DNA of 64,000 nucleotides from Mycobacterium sp. URHD0025 (GCF_000426065.1 NZ_AUEQ01000007.1:62001-126000); one strand, 5' to 3'. Shown: positions 7,972 through 17,047, counted from the stretch's first letter. A program made the numbers and translations. Notes: generated from the sequence alone by a model not told the origin.

Positions 7972-9048
7972 GTGAAAAAGACAGTGAGACAGTCGTTGAC
8001 GACGCTGGCCGCCACCCTTCTGCTGCTGGGGACCGCTGCCTGTGGCGGTTCCGAAGACACCGCCGGCCCTCCCGGTGACATCTCCGACCCGAATAACCCC
8101 GTCTACTTCAAGTACGCCGACAATCCGAGCTTCGATCTCGTTTACCTCGCGGACAGGTTGGGTTACTTCGAGCACGCCGGTATCAAGCCGAAGTACGTGG
8201 GCGCGGTGGACGGTAATCAGTTGATCCCGCTGACCGATACCGGCGATTTGGACTTCTCCACGCGGATGGCCTCGCTCACGATCTCGGCGATCAACGGTGG
8301 TGCCGACCTGAAGATCATTGCGGCCTCGAACCGGACTCTGCCGGACGCGCCGCACATGAACTACTTCGTGCGCAAGGATTCCGGGATCAACCCCAGCACC
8401 CTGAACAAGCTCGAGGGCAAGACGATCGCGATGAACGGGTTCGGTGCCTGCGCGGAGTACGTCACCAAGCAGTATCTGACTTCCAAGGGTGTGGACGTCA
8501 ATGCGATCAATTGGGTGCCGACACCGGATGCTCAGTCAGAGCAGGCGGTCGAGACCGGCGGCGCTGATCTTGCCATCATCCACGCCCCGTTCTCCGGTCA
8601 CGCACTCAACAATCCCGACCTGACAAGCCTGTTCAGCGATTTCGATCTCGACGGCGGGGCGAGCGGCAGCCAGCCGTACACGGGCAACGGCAAGTTCATC
8701 GCGCGGTACCCGGCGCAGACGGAGGAGTTTGTCAAAATCCTCGGCAAGACCCAGAGTTGGGTCAACCGCAATCCCGACCAAGCTCGCCAGTTCATCGCTG
8801 AGCGCGTCGGACAGGACGTCAAGGACATCACCCGGTACTCCTACGTCAACAACGCCATCATTGACCGCAAGCAAATCCAGTACTGGATCGATACCCTCGA
8901 AAAGTTCGGTCAGATCCCCGACGGTGCGCTGACCGCTGACGATGTCGCCACCAACAAATACAACCCTTACGCCAAGAGTGACGAGCTGATCGACACCCAG
9001 GCGGAGAACCAGGTCGACCTGACCGATCTGGCCAAGGGCGAGAAATGA
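7972..9048 (+). CDS. SsuA-like substrate-binding lipoprotein (ABC system 1)
   Basis: The 358-residue lipoprotein starts VKKTVRQ, has a hydrophobic signal core and a lipobox LGTAAC with the lipidated Cys at residue 24. The mature part is a sulfonate/taurine/NMT1-family periplasmic-binding fold: DRLGYFEHAGIKPKYVG, LEGKTIAMNGFGAC, ADLAIIHAP. The GTG start is chosen over an upstream GTG because GAGGAAG at 7962-7968 precedes it and the signal peptide begins directly. It shares with the other two Ssu systems an internal Cys (here GACAEY) and the C-terminal ATNKYNPYAKS motif. The stop overlaps the ATPase start as ATGA. Substrate: probably an alkyl/aryl sulfonate or related sulfur compound, by family. 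Confidence 0.85.
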   Translation: MKKTVRQSLTTLAATLLLLGTAACGGSEDTAGPPGDISDPNNPVYFKYADNPSFDLVYLADRLGYFEHAGIKPKYVGAVDGNQLIPLTDTGDLDFSTRMASLTISAINGGADLKIIAASNRTLPDAPHMNYFVRKDSGINPSTLNKLEGKTIAMNGFGACAEYVTKQYLTSKGVDVNAINWVPTPDAQSEQAVETGGADLAIIHAPFSGHALNNPDLTSLFSDFDLDGGASGSQPYTGNGKFIARYPAQTEEFVKILGKTQSWVNRNPDQARQFIAERVGQDVKDITRYSYVNNAIIDRKQIQYWIDTLEKFGQIPDGALTADDVATNKYNPYAKSDELIDTQAENQVDLTDLAKGEK

Positions 9049-9875
9049 CCCTGCCCGCCCGCGGGTCAACAGACACGATCGTGGCACACCGGGTGGCAAA
9101 GACCTTCCCGCCACGCAAAACCGGCCGGGCGAGGACCGGCGAACTCACCGTGTTGACAGAGTTCGAACTGGCCATCCCGGATGGCGAGTTCCTCGCGCTG
9201 CTCGGTCCGAGTGGTTGTGGGAAGTCAACGTTCCTCAACATCCTCGCCGGGCTGGAGACCGTCTCCGACGGCGAGGTGCTCGTGGGCGGTGAGCCTCTGA
9301 GGGGAGTGAACCGAGACATCGGTGTGGTGTTCCAGGGGTATGCGCTCTATCCCTGGCGTACGGTCCTGGCCAATGTCGAGACCGGCCTGGAAATTCGGGG
9401 GGTATCGAGGGCCGAACGACGACAGATCGCCACGGAGCTATTGGAGAAGGTCGGCCTGGGCGGGTTCCTGCAGAGCTATCCTCACCAGCTCTCTGGCGGC
9501 ATGCGGCAGCGGGTGGCGATCGTCCGCGCACTGGCCTACGACCCCAGCGTTCTGGTGATGGACGAGCCGTTCGCCGCGCTCGACGCCAACACGCGTGAGC
9601 TGCTTCAGCTCGAGCTGCTGCGGATTTGGGGACTGAGCCAGGAGGACGGCGCCAAACGCAAAACGGTTCTGTTCGTCACGCATTCGGTCGACGAGGCGGT
9701 ATTCCTGGCCGACCGGGTCGCGATCATGACCGCGCGGCCCGGCCGCGTCAAGGCGACCGTCGACATCGATCTGCCCCGACCGCGCACCGAGGAGATCCGC
9801 AACTCCGCGGAATTCGTCGAGATCCGGCGCACTGTGTCAGAGATCTTGCGCGAGGAGGTGCGTGGTGTCGCTTGA
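9045..9875 (+). CDS. SsuB-like ABC transporter ATP-binding protein (system 1)
   Basis: The 276-residue import ATPase has Walker A GPSGCGKST, signature LSGGMRQR, Walker B VLVMDEPFAALD and switch His in VTHSVDEA. The YALYPWRTVLANVETGLEIRG stretch is typical of the SsuB/TauB/NrtD group. It begins inside the stop of the binding-protein gene (ATGA). Its last codons, Glu-Glu-Val, encode the GAGGAGGT that serves as Shine-Dalgarno for the following permease. It supplies energy for uptake by system 1. Confidence 0.9.
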   Translation: MTLPARGSTDTIVAHRVAKTFPPRKTGRARTGELTVLTEFELAIPDGEFLALLGPSGCGKSTFLNILAGLETVSDGEVLVGGEPLRGVNRDIGVVFQGYALYPWRTVLANVETGLEIRGVSRAERRQIATELLEKVGLGGFLQSYPHQLSGGMRQRVAIVRALAYDPSVLVMDEPFAALDANTRELLQLELLRIWGLSQEDGAKRKTVLFVTHSVDEAVFLADRVAIMTARPGRVKATVDIDLPRPRTEEIRNSAEFVEIRRTVSEILREEVRGVA

Positions 9876-10737
9876 TGCAGCCTCCTCCCCGGTGCGGGAC
9901 GCCCCGCCGCACGTCGCACAACGGCAGGACGACGTCTCACACGCCACGTCACCACGGTCCCGGTTTCGTTGGGGCTCTGGTCTTTTAGTGGGCCCTGCCG
10001 TGGGATGGGCCGGGTTCATCCTGCTGTGGTACATCCTGATCTGGGCCGGTGTCGCCAAGGAGCACTATCTACCCCCTCCCCATGAGGTGGTGCAGGCCTT
10101 GGTCGAAGGACTCCTTCCCGGCGGTGACATCCGGCGGCATGTCCTGCCCAGTCTGCGTCGTTCACTAGTGGGTTTCGGTCTCGGCATCGTCATCGGCGTG
10201 ACGCTCGGGATTGCCATCGGCTGGTTCAAACCGTTCGAGAAAATCATCGACTCGGTACTACAGTTCTTCCGGCAGCTCTCAGCGCTCGCACTGTTCCCGG
10301 TCTTCCTGCTGTTCTTCGGCCTCGGCGAACCGTCGAAGTACGCGATCGTGACCTGGGCGGCGCTCTGGCCGATCCTGTTGACCACGATCTCTGCAGTGAA
10401 AAGCGTGGAGAAGCTGCAGATCGACGCGGCCAAGAGCATGGGGGCCAGCAGCTGGTTCATCTTCACGAAAGTGGTTCTGCCTGCGTCGATCCCGCGCATC
10501 CTGCCAGGAATCCGAATCGGCGGAGCCTACGCGATCACCGTCCTGGTTGCCGCGGAGATGGTGGGAGCACCGGCCGGCCTGGGCATCTTCACCCTCACAA
10601 TGCAACAGACCTTCCGAATTCCGCAGATGTACGCGGGCATTCTTCTACTCGGCATCTTGGGCCTCGCCGTGAACTATCTGCTGGTGCTGGTGGAACGACG
10701 TCTCACCGGCTGGCAGGACGGGATCACGAACGGCTGA
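9865..10737 (+). CDS. SsuC-like ABC transporter permease (system 1)
   Basis: The 290-residue membrane protein has about six transmembrane segments and a BPD_transp_1 EAA-type loop (AKSMGASSWFIFTKVVLPASIPRILPGIRIGGAYA), as in SsuC/TauC. Two adjacent GTG codons at 9862 and 9865 are possible starts; 9865 gives better spacing to GAGGAGG at 9852-9858. The start overlaps the end of the ATPase gene. The last 14 bases overlap the 3' end of the convergent hydroxyacid dehydrogenase gene. It forms the membrane channel of transporter 1. Confidence 0.88.
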   Translation: MSLDAASSPVRDAPPHVAQRQDDVSHATSPRSRFRWGSGLLVGPAVGWAGFILLWYILIWAGVAKEHYLPPPHEVVQALVEGLLPGGDIRRHVLPSLRRSLVGFGLGIVIGVTLGIAIGWFKPFEKIIDSVLQFFRQLSALALFPVFLLFFGLGEPSKYAIVTWAALWPILLTTISAVKSVEKLQIDAAKSMGASSWFIFTKVVLPASIPRILPGIRIGGAYAITVLVAAEMVGAPAGLGIFTLTMQQTFRIPQMYAGILLLGILGLAVNYLLVLVERRLTGWQDGITNG

Positions 10738-11665
10738 GCCACCCGGCCACCAGATTCGGGGGGACGCCACCGTCGGCGTAGACGCTGATCTGCTGGAGCG
10801 CGATCGCCCACGCCCGTTCCCAAGCCCCGCTGGTGCTCCCGGCAACATGCGGGGTCAGCAGTAGGCCCGGTGCCGACCACAGGGGATGCTCCCGTGGTAA
10901 CGGCTCGGGTTCGGTGACGTCGAGAGCCGCACGCAGGCGTCCGGCCGTCAACTCCGCAAGCAACGCGTCGGTGTCTACGGCACCGCCCCGGCCCGCATTG
11001 ACCACCACCGCGCCATCGCGCAGCTTGGCCAGAAACACTGCATCGATGATGTGGTAGGTGGATTCGTCTGCCGGCAACATCGCGACGACCACGTCCGCAG
11101 CGCTGAGTAGCGGGTCGATGTCCGCCAGCGTGTGGACGCCCGGCCTGGCCCGCCGGCCCACGAGTGTCACCTCGGTCTCGAACGGTGTCAGGCGCGATGC
11201 AAGGTTGACCGCCAGGTCGCCGGCACCGAGCACGACCACCCGCTTGCCGATCAAGGTCTCAGTCGTCTTGGCCCGCCAGATCCCCTGGGATTGTGCTTCT
11301 TTGAAGAACGGCAGATCGCGGTAGATGGCCAGGAGCGCAGCCACCACCCATTCGGCGGACGAGCCGCCGTGCGCCCCACGCGCGTTGGACAACATGACGC
11401 CTCCGGGCAGGTACGGCAACCATTGTTCGTATCCCGCATTGAGGGTCTGGACCAGACGCAGGTCGGGCAACTCGACGAACCGGGCGCCGACCGCGGCGGC
11501 TGATTCGTAGCCGACGACGACCACGGGAACGTCCGCGTGCCCGGCCGGCCACGGCTGGCCGGGCACGTATCGGATTGCCTCGAGGTTGGTCGAGGTTTCC
11601 AACGCCTTGACGCCGAGATCATCGGGGACAAGGACTTTCACCACGGTGTCTGACGGGCCGGTCAC
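10724..11665 (-). CDS. D-isomer-specific 2-hydroxyacid dehydrogenase
   Basis: The 313-residue NAD(P)-dependent enzyme has a Rossmann motif VVVLGAGDLAVNLA near residue 143 and the catalytic set Arg226 (NAGRGG), Glu254 (DVTEPEP) and His273 (TPHVAGS). It reduces 2-oxoacids or oxidises D-2-hydroxyacids; the substrate here is unknown. It is the last gene of a seven-gene minus-strand operon that begins with Ssu system 2, and starts with GTG overlapping the nitroreductase stop as GTGA. It may process a two- or three-carbon oxoacid released from a sulfonate such as sulfolactate or sulfoacetate derivatives (inference). Its tail overlaps the convergent permease of system 1 by 14 bases. Confidence 0.87.
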   Translation of the reverse strand: MTGPSDTVVKVLVPDDLGVKALETSTNLEAIRYVPGQPWPAGHADVPVVVVGYESAAAVGARFVELPDLRLVQTLNAGYEQWLPYLPGGVMLSNARGAHGGSSAEWVVAALLAIYRDLPFFKEAQSQGIWRAKTTETLIGKRVVVLGAGDLAVNLASRLTPFETEVTLVGRRARPGVHTLADIDPLLSAADVVVAMLPADESTYHIIDAVFLAKLRDGAVVVNAGRGGAVDTDALLAELTAGRLRAALDVTEPEPLPREHPLWSAPGLLLTPHVAGSTSGAWERAWAIALQQISVYADGGVPPNLVAGWLSRS

Positions 11666-12177
11666 CAGCGACCTCGATGCACGACCTCTTCGAAAGGACG
11701 ACGATCGGGCCTGTCGATCGGCTTGAACGGGCGGTCCGCGGGGTATCCGACCCCGAGCAGGTAAGAGACCAGGTGATCGTCGGGAACTCCGAGGATTTCG
11801 CGTGCCTTGTCCTGATCACCCACCGACGAGTGCCCGGTGCCGATGCCGAGGTCGGTTGCGGCGATGGTCATTGCCAGCGTCGCCTGCCCGAGGTCGTATT
11901 GGTCGATGAGTTTGGTGCGTTCGTCAGGAGGCTGGGGAACGACCAACGCGATCGCCGCGGGCGCCGACGCGATGTGGCCGGCGCCGCGCCACACCGTCGA
12001 GAGTTCCTGGAGTCGGCCGCGATCGGTGACGATGACGAAGTCCCAATGCTGGCGATTTGATGCCGACGGTGCCCGCCAGCCCGCCTCGACGATCCGGTTC
12101 AGATCATGATCGGCGATCGGGTCTGGGAGGTAGTTCCGTACATTTCGGCGGGCGCGTATCGCATCCCACGTTTCCAT
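11662..12177 (-). CDS. nitroreductase-family flavoprotein
   Basis: The 171-residue protein has the nitroreductase fold: the N-terminal IRARRNVRNYLPDPI phosphate/FMN-binding stretch, WRAPSASNRQHWDFVIV, and DLGIGTGHSSVGD. These enzymes bind FMN and use NAD(P)H; some serve as flavin reductases. Placed in an operon with an LLM-type oxidoreductase and an SsuABC transporter that has no recognisable SsuE reductase, it could supply reduced flavin, or reduce a product; both are inferences. Start is supported by GGAGG seven bases before the ATG. Overlaps the downstream dehydrogenase by four bases. Confidence 0.8.
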   Translation of the reverse strand: METWDAIRARRNVRNYLPDPIADHDLNRIVEAGWRAPSASNRQHWDFVIVTDRGRLQELSTVWRGAGHIASAPAAIALVVPQPPDERTKLIDQYDLGQATLAMTIAATDLGIGTGHSSVGDQDKAREILGVPDDHLVSYLLGVGYPADRPFKPIDRPDRRPFEEVVHRGRW

Positions 12178-12196
12178 TGCGTCCTCCGTAGTGCGA

Positions 12197-12949
12197 TTAT
12201 CGCGGATTCTTCTCGCCGGCCTCGATGGCGACAGCGAGCCTGTTCTCAGCGGGAGCCACCGGGCAGGTGGCGTAGTCGGTGAACGAGCACGGCAGATTCG
12301 AGGCGCGGTTGAAGTCGAGGGTCACAGTCCCGTCGGCGTCGGGTGCGGCGAGCGACAGGGATCTGGCGGCGGGGTAGGTGGTGACCCCGCTGGTGGCATC
12401 GGTGAACAGCACCTGCAACTCACCGGTGGGGCGACCGAACGCAACCAGCTGCCGGGCGGCGCCGCCGAGTTCGAAGTCGATGGTGCCGACGGCGTCGTGA
12501 TGGTGCTCGAGTCCCTCCACCACGGCACCCGTCGTGACCTTCTGCGGTTGCCCGTACGGCGTGAACGTGCCCGTGACCCGCCAGCGCTCATCGGCCGGAT
12601 AGGTGGGAATTCCCTTGTACGCCCCCAGATGCGGCGACTTGGGGTCATGCACCCGCAGGGCGACGGACCCGGTACGGCGGATCACTTCGATACGGCGATC
12701 ACCGTCCTCGACGAGAAGTCCCGGTGCACCCTCGACGGGTTCCAGCCGTTCGGTCCCGTCGATGCCCTCGACGTATACCGCATCGGCGTCCGCGCGCCAG
12801 CGCCCGGGCAGGTCGGCGACGGTCTCGAATTCGTCTGACAGCCAGTACAACCCGGTCAGGCTCACCCAGCCCAACGGGTCTCCGTAGTAGCGTTCACGCT
12901 CCTGGTGCCATTCCTTCCAGGAAGTCTCGAATGTCGTTGCTGTGGTCAT
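12197..12949 (-). CDS. DUF1684 family protein
   Basis: The 250-residue protein matches the DUF1684 family: N-terminal WKEWHQERERYYGDPLGWVSLTGLYWL, central PYGQP and C-terminal LDFNRASNLPCSFTDYATCPVAPAENRLAVAIEAGE. The family has no known function; the near-terminal NPPCAFTPYATCPLPPxxNRL-type motif is typical and seems intact here. The ATG overlaps the stop of the upstream LLM oxidoreductase (ATGA), so the two are co-translated and probably act together. Longer in-frame extensions upstream are rejected because they run inside the LLM gene. No signal peptide, so cytoplasmic. Confidence 0.85.
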   Translation of the reverse strand: MTTATTFETSWKEWHQERERYYGDPLGWVSLTGLYWLSDEFETVADLPGRWRADADAVYVEGIDGTERLEPVEGAPGLLVEDGDRRIEVIRRTGSVALRVHDPKSPHLGAYKGIPTYPADERWRVTGTFTPYGQPQKVTTGAVVEGLEHHHDAVGTIDFELGGAARQLVAFGRPTGELQVLFTDATSGVTTYPAARSLSLAAPDADGTVTLDFNRASNLPCSFTDYATCPVAPAENRLAVAIEAGEKNPR

Positions 12950-14019
12950 GATCCAGCTACTCCTTCCATCAGACGTTGTGCGGCCAGTGGGCGGCTCGGA
13001 AACGCCTCGCGCAAGACCGGGGCGACGTCGGACTGGAACAGCTCCAGGCTGCGACGCTTCTGCGCCGGCGTCACACCGTCGGTGTCGGCACTCAGGTGGA
13101 TCACTTCGTGACCGAGCTGCTGGTGGTAGCGCCCCACCTTGTCGATCACCTGCTGGGGGCTGCCGACCAGTGCCGAGCTGCGGGCGACGAAATCCTCGAT
13201 CGACTCGAACACCACCGGAAGCCCGACCCGCCGCGCGAAGGCGAGCCGGGATTCGAACGTCGGTCGGTATTCCTCGATGGCCTGCTGCGACGTCGGGGCA
13301 ATGTGGAAGCCAGCGGTCCCGGCGCCCACCAAGGCGTCTTCGGGGCGGCGTCCGTAGAACTCCCACTGCCGGCGGTAGTACCGCACGAGTTCCGCATAGG
13401 GCTCCACCGGATACGTCACATTGGCGGAAAAGATCGGATCACCGTGCCGTGCGGCAAGATCCACGGAATCTGTGCTCGTCGCGCTGCCGTGCCAGATGCG
13501 GATCTTCTGCTGCAGCGGCCGGGGGAGCGCCTTGGCGTCGACGAGGGACGGGCGGAACCGGCCGGACCACGTCACGTGCTCGTTGTCCCACAGCGCGCGG
13601 AACAATTCGTAGCCTTCGCGGTTGCGGTCCCACTGATCGGCGGTGGTCACGTGGAACAACTCGGCTTGGGCAGCACCGTTCCCCTTTCCGATGATCAGTT
13701 CCAGGCGTCCGCCCGACAGATTGTCCAGCGTCGAATAGTCCTCGAATGCCCGTACCGGGTCGAGCAGGCTCAACGTCGTCACCGCGGTGAACAACCCGAT
13801 CTGCGAAGTGCGGGCCGCGATGTTGCTCAGCACCACCGGCGGCGAGGACGAGATGAACGGGTCCTCGTGACGCTCACCGACGGCGAAGCCGTCGAAACCC
13901 AGCTCCTCGGCGAGCACCGCGGCGTCCACGACGTCGCGCAGCCTCTCCGCGGGACTCTTCTTCTCACCCGTGACGGGGTCGGGATGGTGCGCGATCAGCG
14001 TGAGCAGCAGGAACTTCAT
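12946..14019 (-). CDS. LLM class flavin-dependent oxidoreductase
   Basis: The 357-residue luciferase-like TIM barrel has an N-terminal MKFLLLTLIAHHPDP, GFDGFAVGERH, SSPPVVLSNIAARTSQIGLFTAVTTL, and YSTLDNLSGGRLELIIGKGNG typical of the bacterial-luciferase-like superfamily. The group (related to NtaA/SsuD but shorter) uses FMNH2 or F420; mycobacteria have both and the cofactor is not settled here. The ATG at 14019 is chosen with GGAG about 11 bases upstream; a GTG four codons earlier is possible. Third-layer gene of the system 2 operon, between the SsuC permease (76-base gap) and the overlapping DUF1684 gene. Likely the oxygenase acting on the compound imported by system 2. Confidence 0.83.
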   Translation of the reverse strand: MKFLLLTLIAHHPDPVTGEKKSPAERLRDVVDAAVLAEELGFDGFAVGERHEDPFISSSPPVVLSNIAARTSQIGLFTAVTTLSLLDPVRAFEDYSTLDNLSGGRLELIIGKGNGAAQAELFHVTTADQWDRNREGYELFRALWDNEHVTWSGRFRPSLVDAKALPRPLQQKIRIWHGSATSTDSVDLAARHGDPIFSANVTYPVEPYAELVRYYRRQWEFYGRRPEDALVGAGTAGFHIAPTSQQAIEEYRPTFESRLAFARRVGLPVVFESIEDFVARSSALVGSPQQVIDKVGRYHQQLGHEVIHLSADTDGVTPAQKRRSLELFQSDVAPVLREAFPSRPLAAQRLMEGVAGS

Positions 14020-14095
14020 GGTCGACGGCACTCCGCCCCGGCGAATCGGACCAGCATGTGCGGTTCAACGCGTGTCGTCCGCGTCTTAGTCCTCA

Positions 14096-14938
14096 TCACT
14101 TGTTGGTCAGGCCACGCTGCCAGCCGGTGAGCCGCCACTCGATGCCGGTCATCACCGCGTTGACCAGCACACCGATCAAGCCGAGAGCGAGGATGCCGGC
14201 ATACATCTGCGGCGTCTGGTACCGCAACGCAGCATTGTTGATGTAGATGCCGATGCCCTGCGCGCCGCCGACGAGTTCGGCGGCCACCAGCGCGGTGAAC
14301 GCGTTGGCCGAGGCCAGCCGGATTCCGGGGAAGACCGCCGGGATCGCCGCAGGCAGGACCACGTGGACGAACGTGTACCAGCGCCCAGCTCCGAGCGCGC
14401 GCGCCGAGTTCAACAGCTGCCGCTCCACCCCACCGACCGCTCCGACAGAGTTGACGAATATGGGCCAGAAGCAGGCCCAGACGACGATCGCGATCTTGGA
14501 CGCCTCGCCGATCCCCAGGAAGACCACGAACACCGGCAATAGCGCCAGCAGCGAGAGGTTTCTGAAGAACAGCAGGACCGGCTCGGCGAGCGTCTGAAGT
14601 ATCCGAACGGATCCGACCACGATGCCGAGGGTGACACCCACCGTGAGCGCGATGACGAATCCGATCAGCGCCCGCTGCACGCTGGGCCAGATCTCCGAGC
14701 GCAGAGTCCCGTCGACGAGCCCGTCGACGAACGCCTCGGCCGTGTCCTGAGGTGTCGCGAGGTACATGTCGCTGACATAGCCCGACGCGACGACCAGCCA
14801 CCAGACGAACAGGAATCCCGCCAGTCCGATCGCACCGCCGATGAACCTGCCGTACTTGGCGAGCCAGGGATTGGGCGTCGCGATGTCCTCGTCGAAGTCG
14901 TTGCCCGCTTTCGCGGGTTCGTCAAACGTGGTTGCCAA
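14096..14938 (-). CDS. SsuC-like ABC transporter permease (system 2)
   Basis: The 280-residue six-TM permease has the EAA-type loop ARALGAGRWYTFVHVVLPAAIPAVFPGIRLASANA. The start is the TTG of LATTFDEP, placed eight bases after GAGGAGGT at 14944-14951; the longer ATG-led frame runs back into the ATPase gene and begins with non-family sequence. The start overlaps the ATPase end by 17 bases, the same layout as in systems 1 and 3. Forms the channel of Ssu-type transporter 2. Confidence 0.87.
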   Translation of the reverse strand: MATTFDEPAKAGNDFDEDIATPNPWLAKYGRFIGGAIGLAGFLFVWWLVVASGYVSDMYLATPQDTAEAFVDGLVDGTLRSEIWPSVQRALIGFVIALTVGVTLGIVVGSVRILQTLAEPVLLFFRNLSLLALLPVFVVFLGIGEASKIAIVVWACFWPIFVNSVGAVGGVERQLLNSARALGAGRWYTFVHVVLPAAIPAVFPGIRLASANAFTALVAAELVGGAQGIGIYINNAALRYQTPQMYAGILALGLIGVLVNAVMTGIEWRLTGWQRGLTNK

Positions 14939-15782
14939 TTCGCACCTCCTCTTCGAGGATTCGTGCCACCCGCGCCCGGATGTGGGCGAAGTCTTCGGAA
15001 TTCCTCGCGGCGCTGTCCCGTGGGCGCGGGAGGTCGACATCGAACAGCGTTTTGACCTTGCCGGGGGCCTGGGTCATGACCGCGATGCGGTCGGACAGGA
15101 AGATGGCCTCGTCGATCGAGTGGGTGACGAACAGGATCGTCTTCTTCGTCTCGCCCACCTCCCAGATCCGCAGCAACTCGCCCTGCAGAAACTCACGGGT
15201 CTGGGCGTCCAGAGCGGCGAAAGGTTCGTCGAACACCAGGATCTCGGGCTCGTAGGCCAGGACACGTGCGATCGCGACGCGTTGACGCATGCCGCCGGAC
15301 AACTGATGGGGGAGCCGATGTGCGGCCGCCTCCAGCCCCACGGTGCGCAGCACCGTGGCGGCGCGCTCACGGCGCTCGGCCTTGGGCACCCCGCGGATCT
15401 TGAGCCCGGCTTCCACGTTCTTCTGCGCCGTCAACCACGGGAACAACGCATACGCCTGAAAGACGACGCCGACGGTCTTGTTCACACCGTCGACGCGCTT
15501 GCCGTCGATCAGGACCGAACCCTTGTTGTACGTGTCCAGTCCCGCCAGGATGTTGAGGAAGGTGGATTTGCCGCAACCGCTGGGCCCCAGTAGCGAGACG
15601 AACTCGCCGGCCTTGATCTGGAGGTCGAACCCGTCGAGGACGGTGGCGACTTCCGCGGCCGATGCCGACCGCGCTCTGGGATAGCGCTTGGTGATTCGTT
15701 TGGCGTCGATCTTCCAAACAGTGCCGCCTGCCTCGGCAGCGCTGGGCCCAGGATGGGCTTTGGTGAGAACGTGCTGGGTCAT
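14922..15782 (-). CDS. SsuB-like ABC transporter ATP-binding protein (system 2)
   Basis: The 286-residue import ATPase has Walker A GPSGCGKST, signature LSGGMRQR, Walker B ILVFDEPFAALD and VTHSIDEA, in the SsuB/TauB group (AYALFPWLTAQKNVEAGLKIRG). The ATG of MTQHVLTK is chosen because GAGGAGGG stands just upstream; the longer frame adds sequence outside the family. A 40-residue N-terminal extension precedes the ATPase domain, longer than in SsuB. Its 3' codons supply the Shine-Dalgarno for the permease. Confidence 0.9.
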   Translation of the reverse strand: MTQHVLTKAHPGPSAAEAGGTVWKIDAKRITKRYPRARSASAAEVATVLDGFDLQIKAGEFVSLLGPSGCGKSTFLNILAGLDTYNKGSVLIDGKRVDGVNKTVGVVFQAYALFPWLTAQKNVEAGLKIRGVPKAERRERAATVLRTVGLEAAAHRLPHQLSGGMRQRVAIARVLAYEPEILVFDEPFAALDAQTREFLQGELLRIWEVGETKKTILFVTHSIDEAIFLSDRIAVMTQAPGKVKTLFDVDLPRPRDSAARNSEDFAHIRARVARILEEEVRIGNHV

Positions 15783-15804
15783 GTCAGAACCCTCCTCGGG
15801 CCGA

Positions 15805-16923
15805 TCACTTCTGGTCTTCGAGGCCGGAGATGTCGACAAGATGCGTCTTGAAGATGCCGGCGTTCTGTTCCTGTTCGAGGATGGTGGTGTTCTGATCCTG
15901 GGAGTTCAGCAGCTCGGCGGACTTGGCATACGGGTTGAAGGCGTTGGTGGCGATGTCTTCTGGCTTCAGCTTTTCCGAGCCGGGCAGTGGTTCGCCCACT
16001 TCGTTCACCAGATCCCACCACAGCTGCAGACTGGCCTTGTCGAGCAGCGCGTTGGGGGCGTAGTGCCAGTTGGTGGTCTGCTCCACCGGGTAACCGGTTG
16101 TCTTGCCTGCGATTTCGGCCGACTCCTTCGGATGGGCGTTGGCCCAGTTGGCCGTCTTCGCGATGATGCCGACGAGTTCACGCGCGGCGTCCGGGTGTTT
16201 CTGCAGCCAGGCGTTGCTCGCGATATACGGCGCCTGGCCTCCCAGCGGACCCCAGTCGTCATAAGAGGTGAACGCCTGGGTGAACTTGTCCTTCTGGCTG
16301 AGAAGCACCCCGACCAGTGGCGGATGGAAGACGCCGAGATCGACCTCGCCCCGTTCGATCGCCGGAGCGATCAGTTCCGGTTTGAGCTCAAGAAACGTCA
16401 CATTGTCGAGGTCCACACCGTTCTTGAGCAGATAGCGTTTGATCACCAGATCGGTGCAGCTGTTGTGGTTGGAAATGCCGATCGTCTTGCCCTCCAGGGC
16501 TTTGAGATTGTACTTGGTGATTGCCGACCCGGCCTTGGTGAAATACGCCATGTGTGGCTCGTTCGGCAGGTCGAGCATGCTGGAAGCAATCGCCGTGAAT
16601 TTGAAACCCTTTACTTTCCCGTCGATATCGCTGTTGAACATGCCGGTCGCGACATCGATGGCGTTCTGATCGAGTAATTGCACGGCCGGCACAGCCGTGG
16701 CAGGGCCGACGTACTCCGGGCGGACGCCGGCGTTCTCGAAATAGCCCAATTCGTCGGCGATACGGACAAGCGACAGCTCGGTGGTCGATTTTGCGAAGCG
16801 GAATCGGACCGCCCCGTTGTCATCGGTGCCGGCGCACCCGGCCAGGAGCGCCGGGGTGACCAGGGCTGCCACCCCCAGCGCGATGGACGATTTCCTGAAT
16901 AGGCGCATACGGGTAAAAGTCAT
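15805..16923 (-). CDS. SsuA-like substrate-binding lipoprotein (ABC system 2)
   Basis: The 372-residue lipoprotein has a signal peptide with lipobox LLAGC (Cys30). The sulfonate/nitrate-type binding fold shows DELGYFENAGVRPEYVG, LEGKTIGISNHNSC, VDLGVFHPP and the paralogue-shared ATNAFNPYAKS near the C-terminus. ATG at 16923 follows a weak AAAGGCG; a second ATG five codons later (MRLFRK) is an alternative. First gene of the minus operon running to 10724. About 165 bases of upstream DNA hold a partial match (TAATCCGTAGC) to the element found before other sulfur operons. Confidence 0.86.
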   Translation of the reverse strand: MTFTRMRLFRKSSIALGVAALVTPALLAGCAGTDDNGAVRFRFAKSTTELSLVRIADELGYFENAGVRPEYVGPATAVPAVQLLDQNAIDVATGMFNSDIDGKVKGFKFTAIASSMLDLPNEPHMAYFTKAGSAITKYNLKALEGKTIGISNHNSCTDLVIKRYLLKNGVDLDNVTFLELKPELIAPAIERGEVDLGVFHPPLVGVLLSQKDKFTQAFTSYDDWGPLGGQAPYIASNAWLQKHPDAARELVGIIAKTANWANAHPKESAEIAGKTTGYPVEQTTNWHYAPNALLDKASLQLWWDLVNEVGEPLPGSEKLKPEDIATNAFNPYAKSAELLNSQDQNTTILEQEQNAGIFKTHLVDISGLEDQK

Positions 16924-17036
16924 ATTCTTTTGCGCCTTTCGGTGTGTTTGTGCGCTCACGTCACCCTCATTTCGCGGTGGTCTGAGTGGGAGCCCAGCCA
17001 ATTCAATTGCGACGCTAAGCTTCCCGGCAATTACCA

Positions 17037-17047
17037 GCTACGGATTA
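17037..17047 (-). promoter_or_regulatory. weak copy of the GTTCCsGTAGC element before Ssu system 2
   Basis: On the minus strand TAATCCGTAGC shares the 3' heptamer CCGTAGC with the stronger copy at 2367-2377. A TTAAT occurs just 5' but not at the 12- or 23-base spacing. It is about 115 bases before the binding-protein start, in the only likely promoter space of the operon. Confidence 0.25.

Noticed and set aside
12976..14130. 384-residue plus-strand frame opposite the LLM oxidoreductase
   Set aside because: Shadow of the minus-strand gene; no domain, no Shine-Dalgarno.
15688..16677. 329-residue plus-strand frame opposite the system 2 binding protein
   Set aside because: Antisense shadow; true gene has lipobox and family motifs.
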